From Phycisphaeraceae bacterium (GTDB taxonomy: Bacteria; Planctomycetota; Phycisphaerae; Phycisphaerales; Phycisphaeraceae): DNA of 7,020 nt. Positions 1 to 4,744 of the stretch are shown in pieces (the stretch's first letter is position 1; each line of letters starts with the position of its first letter). The stretch spans positions 1 to 7,020 of the forward strand of contig JADZCW010000152.1 in assembly GCA_020851395.1 (NCBI GenBank), given 5' to 3'. The position numbers were made by a program, and so were the translations under genes. The notes beneath the pieces were generated by a model. That model ran no database searches. It saw only the letters and a list, made by a program, of their open reading frames with translations, and was not told the DNA's origin.

Positions 1-394
1 AATCGCTCCCGATGATGTCCGCGTTCCACTGCAGGAACTCGCGCGACCGCCCCCGCTGCGGCCGCTCCGCCCGGAAGCAGTTGGGCACGCAGAACCACTT
101 GATCGGCCGCGGCAGCGACCCCGCCTCCGCCGCCACCATCCGCGCCAGCGTCGGGGTGAACTCCGGCCGCAGCGCCAATTCCCGCCCCCCGCGGTCCTCG
201 AAGTGGAAGATCTCGCTGACGATCCCCTGCCCGCTCTTGACCTTGTACAGGTCCAGCGACTCGAACACCGGCCCGTCGATCTCCTCGAAACCATTGCGCA
301 CCGACACCCGCCGCCACGCACCCGTCAGGTGGTTGCGCCACGCCATGTCCTTGGGGTAGAAGTCACGCGTCCCGCGGGGTCCCTGAAATTTCAT
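1..394 (-). CDS. hisS: Histidyl-tRNA synthetase, N-terminal part (runs off the window)
   Basis: This is the first 131 codons of a class II aminoacyl-tRNA synthetase that charges tRNA-His with histidine in the cytoplasm; the gene continues beyond position 1. The protein opens with MKFQGPRGTRDFYP, the usual HisRS N-terminal signature. Motif 1 follows around residues 35-46 (GFEEIDGPVFES), then GQGIVSEIFHF at 55-65, and LRPEFTPTLARMV at 75-87, which forms part of the histidine site. Motif 2 is FRAERPQRGRSREF at 107-120, with the class II arginine and the flipping loop, followed by QWNADIIG at 122-129. HisRS is usually about 420-450 residues, so roughly 30% is visible. The ATG at 394-392 puts the signature at residue 4 and has a GGAAAGAG-like purine stretch upstream. 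The gene starts 52 nt after the methyltransferase stop on the same strand, so co-transcription is likely. Codons are strongly NNG-biased. Confidence 0.95.
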   Translation of the reverse strand, partial: MKFQGPRGTRDFYPKDMAWRNHLTGAWRRVSVRNGFEEIDGPVFESLDLYKVKSGQGIVSEIFHFEDRGGRELALRPEFTPTLARMVAAEAGSLPRPIKWFCVPNCFRAERPQRGRSREFLQWNADIIGSD

Positions 395-446
395 GTCGTC
401 GCTCTTTCCGTCGCTCGTTCAAAAACCAGTCCAACCGCCAACGTCT

Positions 447-1310
447 TCACCCCTCCGCCACCACATACGCGATCCAGGCCGGGTCGCTCGCCGCCTTATG
501 CCGCGGCGAGTACACCCCATTGCCCTGGCCGGTCTTCTTGCTCGTCCCTTCCCAATAGACCGTCGACCGTGCAAACCCCGCCTCGGACAACAGCTCACGC
601 ACCTCCGGCAGGGACCAGAGACGCCAATCATAAGTAAAAGCCCGTCTCAGTTCGCTGCCGTCCCTGAACCTGAAGTGGATGTGAAACCGCGCGTGGTGCG
701 TGATCGGATCGAACCGCGCCTGGTCCCACACATACGTCGCCCCGAGCTTGCCCCGCATGCGATGCTCGTCCTGGTGGTCCTCGACGAGCACCTCATGCCC
801 CCCGAGCATGTCCAGCACGAACAACCCCTTGGGGGCCAAGTGACTGCGAGCCGCCTCGAAATATTCGCGCAATTCTTTGCGATTTCTGAAGATCCAGAAA
901 GAGAAGTTCTGCGCCACCAGGATGTCCGCCCCCGCCCCCGAAAGCGTCGACTCCGCACGATCACGCACATCCCCTTGCACCAGTTGCACGCGCTTCTGCA
1001 CACTCTTGGGCAGCTTGGCCAGATTGTGCCTCCGCCCCCAAGCCAGCGGCTCAGGGTCCAGATCCACCCCAATCGCCCGGCAGCCACGGACCTTGTTGGC
1101 CTTGACCCACTCGCAGCAGACCGCGAACGTCCCGCAGAAGTCCTCCCGCAGCACCCGCGCCGGCCTGCGCCGCAGCCGCCGATACAGCCGCCCGAGGAAC
1201 TCCACCTCGTGCCCCGGCTCCTGCACCGCCTGCTGGTACAACGCGTACTTGTCCGCCCGCTGCGCGAGCGTCTTATGCTTCACGACTTTTGTTTGCTTTT
1301 TCCGAGCCAT
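447..1310 (-). CDS. Class I SAM-dependent methyltransferase, target unknown
   Basis: This 287-residue cytoplasmic protein has a Rossmann-type SAM-binding core. Motif I is VLREDFCGTFAV at residues 53-64, a variant with DFCGT in place of the usual DxGxG. Motif II is AIGVDLDP at 79-86, whose acidic residue should contact the SAM ribose. QGDVRD at 112-117 fits motif III, NFSF at 135-138 sits where the catalytic or substrate strand is expected, and GLFVLDMLGG at 162-171 is the following strand. The N-terminus (MARKKQTKVVKHKT) is very basic, which may suit RNA binding, but that is inference. The REDFCGT pattern recalls a conserved bacterial methyltransferase family without an assigned substrate. 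ATG 1310 is preferred over an in-frame TTG at 1322, because a CATAAT box (1337-1332) would start transcription near 1325. The gene precedes hisS by 52 nt, so a role in translation is possible but unproven. Confidence 0.88.
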   Translation of the reverse strand: MARKKQTKVVKHKTLAQRADKYALYQQAVQEPGHEVEFLGRLYRRLRRRPARVLREDFCGTFAVCCEWVKANKVRGCRAIGVDLDPEPLAWGRRHNLAKLPKSVQKRVQLVQGDVRDRAESTLSGAGADILVAQNFSFWIFRNRKELREYFEAARSHLAPKGLFVLDMLGGHEVLVEDHQDEHRMRGKLGATYVWDQARFDPITHHARFHIHFRFRDGSELRRAFTYDWRLWSLPEVRELLSEAGFARSTVYWEGTSKKTGQGNGVYSPRHKAASDPAWIAYVVAEG

Positions 1311-1405
1311 AAGGGGCGACAATGTAAGGGAATTATGCCCCCACGGCCAGAGGCTCTTCAGAGTCCGAGTTTGCTCGACCGTCTCGCGGACGATCCAATG
1401 GAGCC
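1311..1405. promoter_or_regulatory. Divergent intergenic promoter region
   Basis: This gap separates the divergent methyltransferase/hisS and rsmD/ffh genes, so promoters for both directions are expected here. On the minus strand a CATAAT box (1337-1332) matches TATAAT at five of six positions. A weak TGAAGA (1360-1355) lies 17 nt upstream of it. The predicted start near 1325 gives a leader of about 15 nt. On the plus strand TTGCTC (1371-1376) and TCCAAT (1394-1399) are 17 nt apart, with three and four matches to consensus. That would start transcription at or next to the rsmD ATG. The region's role is likely, but the exact boxes are tentative. Confidence 0.4.
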
Positions 1406-2098
1406 ATGCGCATTATTGGCGGCATCCATCGCGGCAGGACCCTCCTCTCCCCCCCGGAAGCTCCGGCACGCAAAGGCCGAGCTCCCATCGACCCTGACGA
1501 CGAAGCCGGGCCATCGCACCAGCAAAAACTTCCGGGGGCAGGGGGCAAACTTCCGGGCGGAGCGATCACGCGACCCATCACCGACCGCGTCAAGGTCGCC
1601 CTCTTCGACCGCCTCATGGCCATGGGCCTGACCGGCGGCGGCCGCGTCCTGGACGTCTTTGCCGGCACCGGCAGCCTCGGCCTAGAGGCCCTCTCCCGCG
1701 GCGCCGACCACTGCACCTTCATCGAACGCGACAAGCCCGCGCGGCAACTCCTCCAGCAGAACCTCGAGAACCTCAAACTCACCGACCAGGCCACCGTCCT
1801 GGGCATCGACGCCCTGAGCACCGCCTGGACCACCACCCAGCAGCCCGGATCCATCGACATCGCCTTCTGCGACCCCCCCTACGCCCTGGTCCAGGACGGA
1901 AAAACCGCCGCCCGCGTCTCAACCCTGCTCGCCGCCATGGCCCGCCTGCTGGGCCCGAACAAGGTCCTGGTCCTTCGCACCCCCACCGGCACGCCTCCCC
2001 CCACTGCACAGAGCCTGGGCGTCCCGGGCCTGCTTGAGCCCGACTCCTTCGAGTACGGCAAGATGACCCTGCACTTCTACGAGCGCGTCAGCGAGTAG
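1406..2098 (+). CDS. rsmD: 16S rRNA (guanine(966)-N(2))-methyltransferase RsmD
   Basis: RsmD transfers a methyl group from SAM to N2 of G966 (E. coli numbering) in 16S rRNA near the P site. The 230-residue protein begins MRIIGGIHRGRTL, the family's N-terminal signature. TRPITDRVKVALFDRL (55-70) matches the conserved RPTxDRVRExLFxxL block. The SAM-binding motif is VLDVFAGTGSLGLEAL (81-96), FIERD (105-109) is the ribose-binding acidic turn, and the catalytic DPPY is at 156-159. Between the first two blocks, residues 17-54 form an unusual insertion of about 35 residues, rich in P, G and charge, with a KLPGAGG/KLPGGAI heptad repeat. The family is usually about 180-200 residues, and most of the excess is there. 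ATG 1406 puts the signature at residue 1; GGAG sits only 2 nt before it, too close for a good ribosome site. ffh follows after 53 nt and is probably co-transcribed. Confidence 0.93.
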   Translation: MRIIGGIHRGRTLLSPPEAPARKGRAPIDPDDEAGPSHQQKLPGAGGKLPGGAITRPITDRVKVALFDRLMAMGLTGGGRVLDVFAGTGSLGLEALSRGADHCTFIERDKPARQLLQQNLENLKLTDQATVLGIDALSTAWTTTQQPGSIDIAFCDPPYALVQDGKTAARVSTLLAAMARLLGPNKVLVLRTPTGTPPPTAQSLGVPGLLEPDSFEYGKMTLHFYERVSE

Positions 2099-2151
2099 AA
2101 TCAAGGGCTCGGATCACCGACCCCCCGCACCATGACCCAAGCGAGCCCGTG

Positions 2152-3672
2152 ATGTTCGAATCCCTCAGCGACCGTTTCTCCAACGTCTTCCGCCGGATCA
2201 CCGGCCAGGGCCGCATCAGCGAGTCCAATGTCCGCGACGCCCTGGCCGAGGTCCGCGACGCCCTGATCGAGGCCGACGTCCACCACCAGGTCGTCGACGA
2301 TTTCACCCGGCGCGTCCTGGACAAATCCCTCGGCGCCGAGGTCCTCCAGTCCGTCAAGCCCGGCCAGCAGATGGTCAAGCTCGTCTATGACGAGCTGGTC
2401 AATCTCATGGCCGGCCAAGACGTCGACCCCGACGCCCCCGCCGACACCCTCGACCAAGACCCCGTCATGCTCGTCGAGCCCGGCCCCACCGTCGTGATGA
2501 TGTGCGGCCTCCAGGGCTCCGGCAAAACCACCACCTGCGGCAAGCTCGCCGCCATCCTCAAGAAGCGCAATCGCTCGGTCATGCTCGCCGCCGGCGACCT
2601 CCAACGTCCCGCCGCCGTGCTCCAGCTCCAGACCCTCGCCGAACAAGTCCAATCCCAATTCCCCGGCGGCGGCAAGGTCGTCTTCCACGGCGAACCCGAC
2701 AAAGTCGCTGAGTACGGCAAAGCCGTCGGCGCCGCCGTCACCGTCGCCCGCAACGCCCTGGCCGAAGCCCGCAAACAGAAAATCGACGTCCTGATCCTCG
2801 ACACCGCCGGCCGACTCCACGTCAACGCCGAGCTCATGGCCGAGCTGCGCCAGGTCGCCTCCGCCACCTCGCCTCACCAGATCCTCCTGGTCGTCGACGC
2901 CATGACCGGCCAGGACGCCGTCAACTCCGCCAAGGCCTTCAACGATCAGTTCGAGCTCGACGGCGTCATCCTCACCAAGTTCGACTCCGACACCCGCGGC
3001 GGCGCCGCCCTCTCGGTCAGGCACATCACCGGCAAACCCATCCGCTTCATCGGCGTCGGCGAAAAACTCGACGCCCTGGAGATGTTCCACCCCCAGCGGA
3101 TCGCCTCGCGCATCCTGGGCATGGGCGACGTCGTCAGCCTCGTCGAAAAGGCCCAGGAGCAGGTCTCCTTCGAGGAAGCCGCCGCGCTGCAGGAAAAGAT
3201 GGCCGCCGGCCGGCTGACGATGGATGACTTCCTCAATCAGCTCCGCAGCATCCGCAAGATGGGTCCCTTAAAGAGCCTCCTGGGCATGCTCCCGGGGGTC
3301 GGCTCGCAGATCAAGAACCTCGACCTCGACGACAAACAGCTCGACCGCACCGAGGCCATCATCCGCTCCATGACCCCGCAGGAGCGTCAGGACGTGAGCA
3401 TCCTCGATAACTCCCGCCGCCGCCGCATCGCCCGCGGCTCGGGCACGCAGCAGCAGGACGTCAGCCAGCTCGTCAAGGGCTTCGAGGCCGTCGCTCAGAT
3501 CACCAAGCAGATGTCCAGCATGGGCGCCCTGGGCAAGCTCAAGGCCATGACCGGCATGAGCAAGCCCGACCTCGCGGCCATGGGCATCACGCGCAACTCC
3601 CCCGGCATGAACCTGCCCGCCAACGACAAGCCCAAACGCCTCTTCAAGGAACGCAAACGCAAGAGCCGTTGA
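2152..3672 (+). CDS. ffh: Signal recognition particle GTPase Ffh (SRP54)
   Basis: Ffh binds 4.5S/SRP RNA and the signal sequence of nascent membrane proteins, then docks with FtsY at the membrane through paired GTPase domains. All domains are present in 506 residues. The N domain spans about 1-90 (MFESLSDRF start). The G domain has the P-loop GLQGSGKTT at 119-127, DLQRP at 149-153, DTAGRL at 217-222 and TKFD at 275-278. GVGEKLDALEMFHP at 301-314 links to the M domain. The methionine-rich M domain (about 335-470) carries the RNA-binding SRRRRIARGSGT at 421-432 and QDVSQL at 435-440. The C-terminus ends in a basic KERKRKSR tail. The usual length is about 440-500, so this is slightly long, partly from a DVDPDAPADTLDQDP stretch before the P-loop. 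ATG 2152 gives the normal MFESL start; an adjacent GTG at 2149 would add one Met. No SRP RNA gene is seen nearby. Confidence 0.97.
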   Translation: MFESLSDRFSNVFRRITGQGRISESNVRDALAEVRDALIEADVHHQVVDDFTRRVLDKSLGAEVLQSVKPGQQMVKLVYDELVNLMAGQDVDPDAPADTLDQDPVMLVEPGPTVVMMCGLQGSGKTTTCGKLAAILKKRNRSVMLAAGDLQRPAAVLQLQTLAEQVQSQFPGGGKVVFHGEPDKVAEYGKAVGAAVTVARNALAEARKQKIDVLILDTAGRLHVNAELMAELRQVASATSPHQILLVVDAMTGQDAVNSAKAFNDQFELDGVILTKFDSDTRGGAALSVRHITGKPIRFIGVGEKLDALEMFHPQRIASRILGMGDVVSLVEKAQEQVSFEEAAALQEKMAAGRLTMDDFLNQLRSIRKMGPLKSLLGMLPGVGSQIKNLDLDDKQLDRTEAIIRSMTPQERQDVSILDNSRRRRIARGSGTQQQDVSQLVKGFEAVAQITKQMSSMGALGKLKAMTGMSKPDLAAMGITRNSPGMNLPANDKPKRLFKERKRKSR

Positions 3673-3716
3673 CGATTTCTCCACAAGAACACGCCATCAA
3701 AAGACACGGAACTTAT

Positions 3717-3742
3717 GGCACACCACGCTGTCAATGTGTGCC
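3717..3742 (+). terminator. Possible stem-loop terminator after ffh
   Basis: GGCACAC (3717-3723) and GTGTGCC (3736-3742) form a perfect 7-bp stem with a 12-nt loop, 44 nt after the ffh stop. No U-run follows directly; the nearest T-rich stretch (ATTTT) begins about 10 nt later. This is therefore a weak intrinsic terminator at best, and could equally be a 3' stabilising hairpin. Confidence 0.25.
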
Positions 3743-3937
3743 GGTCTCGCCATTTTCACACTATCAAAATCCACCTATCAAGGTCTTTTGGCAACTGCTG
3801 CCGGGCCGCTGAGTTGAGGCGTCTAAAGACAACGTGTCCCATCGTCGCGACCATTTCAATCACAAAAAATCCAACGTTTACGGCCGAAAAACGCCGATAA
3901 TTGGACAGGCCGAGGAGCGCCGCGCCGGCCCGAGAAG

Positions 3938-3966
3938 TTGCCGACGATGACCCTCCGAGGTACAAT
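3938..3966 (+). promoter_or_regulatory. Predicted sigma-70-type promoter for the SMR gene leader
   Basis: TTGCCG (3938-3943) matches TTGACA at four of six positions. TACAAT (3961-3966) matches TATAAT at five of six, with an optimal 17-nt spacer. It sits in an AT-richer pocket of otherwise GC-rich DNA and points at the SMR gene. Transcription would start near 3973, giving a leader of about 360 nt. A second -10-like TCTAAT lies at 4087-4092 without a good -35 box. Confidence 0.4.
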
Positions 3967-3969
3967 ATC

Positions 3970-3995
3970 TACGGCAAAAGGCTAAAGGTGCCGTA
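3970..3995. promoter_or_regulatory. Dyad overlapping the predicted start site, candidate operator
   Basis: TACGGCA (3970-3976) and TGCCGTA (3989-3995) are perfect 7-bp inverted arms around a 12-nt centre that contains AAAGG twice. The dyad begins 4 nt after the predicted -10 box, where a repressor would block transcription start. In RNA the same arms would form a hairpin at the 5' end of the transcript. The pairing is seen directly; the operator role is inferred from position. Confidence 0.3.
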
Positions 3996-4129
3996 TGCTT
4001 TCGAGATACAACTACAGAACGATGTGCCTCTCTCTGCCTATCTGGTATGTCCAGCCGATCGCTCTCGAACCGGCCTGACGCCGCTTTCTAATCTGACTGC
4101 TCGGGTCCGGACCGCGTTTTTGTGAACGA

Positions 4130-4273
4130 GGGTCTGTGAACACCGGCAGTGCGAGCGCCAAACCCCGCCCATCCGTTTTCCCCGGTGGGCCGACGCTCGC
4201 CCCCGATAGCTCAGCCCTCCGCTCCACGGTCCGATCGCCCACGCAAAGGCGGCGATGGGTCTGTGACCACCGG
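4130..4273 (+). repeat. Pair of 17-nt direct repeats in the SMR leader
   Basis: The copies at 4130-4146 and 4257-4273 read GGGTCTGTGAnCACCGG and differ only at the marked base (A in the first, C in the second). Their start points are 127 nt apart. A partial extra TGTGAAC lies at 4121-4127, 14 nt before the same word in the first copy. CACCGG in either copy is complementary to CCGGTG at 4182-4187 between them, and the second copy extends this to an 8-bp match (4181-4188 with 4267-4274). Confidence 0.5.
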
Positions 4274-4336
4274 GCAGGACGCTGACGGGGACGCCGCCCA
4301 AGGCGAACACCCTTCATCCCAGAAAGCGAGCCAGCC

Positions 4337-4663
4337 ATGCCCTGGATGCTCTTATTCATCGCGATCATTCTCGAAGTGTTCGGCACCGTCCTGCTCAAAA
4401 TGGCCGACGGCTTTACCCGTTGGCTGCCCGCGACCGGCGCGGTCGCCGCCTACGCCCTGAGCCTGGTCTTTTGCGCCCTGGCCATGCGCCACATCGACGT
4501 GACCGTGGCCTACGTCGTCTGGGCAGGCGTGGGCACCGTCGCCCTGGCCGTCGTCGGGGTAACCCTCTTCCACGAGCACTTCAGCACCGCCAAGGCCGGC
4601 CTGATCCTCGTGATCCTCGCCGCCACGGTCGGCCTGGTCCTGGCCTCCCCCGCCGGCCATTAG
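4337..4663 (+). CDS. Small multidrug resistance (SMR) family transporter, EmrE/Qac-like
   Basis: This is a 108-residue inner-membrane protein with four predicted transmembrane helices, at about residues 3-21, 30-50, 56-76 and 85-104. SMR proteins work as dual-topology dimers that exchange protons for cationic substrates. The essential membrane glutamate is E13 (EmrE E14), in ILEVFGTVLLK. ADGFTRW at 23-29 matches EmrE's SEGFTR loop. AYVVWAGVG at 58-66 supplies Y59 and W62, equivalent to EmrE Y60 and W63. GTVLLK and the overall match favour the EmrE/Qac type exporting quaternary amines or polyamines rather than the guanidinium (Gdx/SugE) type, but substrate cannot be fixed from sequence. The length is typical. 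ATG 4337 gives the correct first helix and only a weak GCGAG lies upstream. It is preceded by a long structured leader and ends 81 nt before valS. Confidence 0.93.
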   Translation: MPWMLLFIAIILEVFGTVLLKMADGFTRWLPATGAVAAYALSLVFCALAMRHIDVTVAYVVWAGVGTVALAVVGVTLFHEHFSTAKAGLILVILAATVGLVLASPAGH

Positions 4664-4716
4664 GCCGCGTGAAACTGGGGAGGTTGGAGGTCCGGATGGG
4701 CGTGCCCGTCATCGCC

Positions 4717-4740
4717 GCGCCATCTGATTTAAGATGGTGC
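4717..4740 (+). promoter_or_regulatory. Hairpin just upstream of the valS start codon
   Basis: GCGCCATCT (4717-4725) pairs with AGATGGTGC (4732-4740) across a 6-nt loop, GATTTA, giving nine pairs with one G-U. The stem ends 4 nt before the valS ATG and fills the normal ribosome-binding position. No U-run follows, so it is not an intrinsic terminator. I infer a possible role in controlling valS translation initiation. Confidence 0.4.
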
Positions 4741-4744
4741 GACT

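Larger units (their letters stand above)
3673..4336. other. 664-nt intergenic region between ffh and the SMR transporter gene
   Basis: I find no convincing protein gene, tRNA, SRP RNA or insertion sequence here. Two sampled 60-nt rows (3841-3900 and 3961-4020) are about 42-43% GC, well below the flanking genes, and from about 4100 GC rises again. Items seen in order are a hairpin after ffh (3717-3742), a promoter-like pair (3938-3966), a 7-bp dyad (3970-3995), and a 27-codon ORF (3995-4078). Then come a GGTCCGGACC palindrome (4104-4113), two copies of a 17-nt repeat (4130-4146, 4257-4273), and several complementary segments between 4151 and 4274. Most of the region is probably the regulatory leader of the SMR gene. 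Confidence 0.6.

Noticed and set aside
1311..1322. TTG start at 1322 for the methyltransferase, adding MSPL
   Set aside because: It would lie at or before the transcription start predicted from the CATAAT box, has no ribosome site, and adds no conserved residues.
393..1631. 412-codon plus-strand open frame
   Set aside because: It lies antisense to the methyltransferase, which has clear family motifs. The frame is proline- and arginine-rich with no recognisable domain, as expected opposite G3-biased codons.
2101..3090. 329-codon minus-strand open frame
   Set aside because: It is antisense to ffh and low in complexity (D, G, E, V and A). It is a by-product of C-rich third positions in ffh.
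3715..3965. Small ORFs on both strands (61 codons at 3715-3900 plus; 69 codons at 3756-3965 minus)
   Set aside because: Neither has a recognisable family, a good ribosome site, or the GC-rich third positions of neighbouring genes; the minus one needs a TTG start.
4181..4305. Guanidine riboswitch before an SMR gene
   Set aside because: CCGGGCAGGAC followed by GACGG recalls the 3' half of the guanidine-III class, and CCCCG (4201-4205) could pair with CGGGG (4286-4290). But the 5' half lacks the compact loop I remember, the enclosed region is far too long, and the transporter looks EmrE/Qac-type. An Infernal scan with the ykkC, mini-ykkC and ykkC-III models would settle it.
3673..4336. SRP RNA (ffs) or tRNA gene next to ffh
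   Set aside because: I looked for the GGAAGCAG-type SRP RNA core and for tRNA T-loop and acceptor patterns on both strands and found none.
4149..4460. 103-codon plus-strand ORF overlapping the SMR gene start
   Set aside because: It is rich in proline, serine and arginine, out of frame with the SMR gene, and runs through leader segments better explained as RNA structure.
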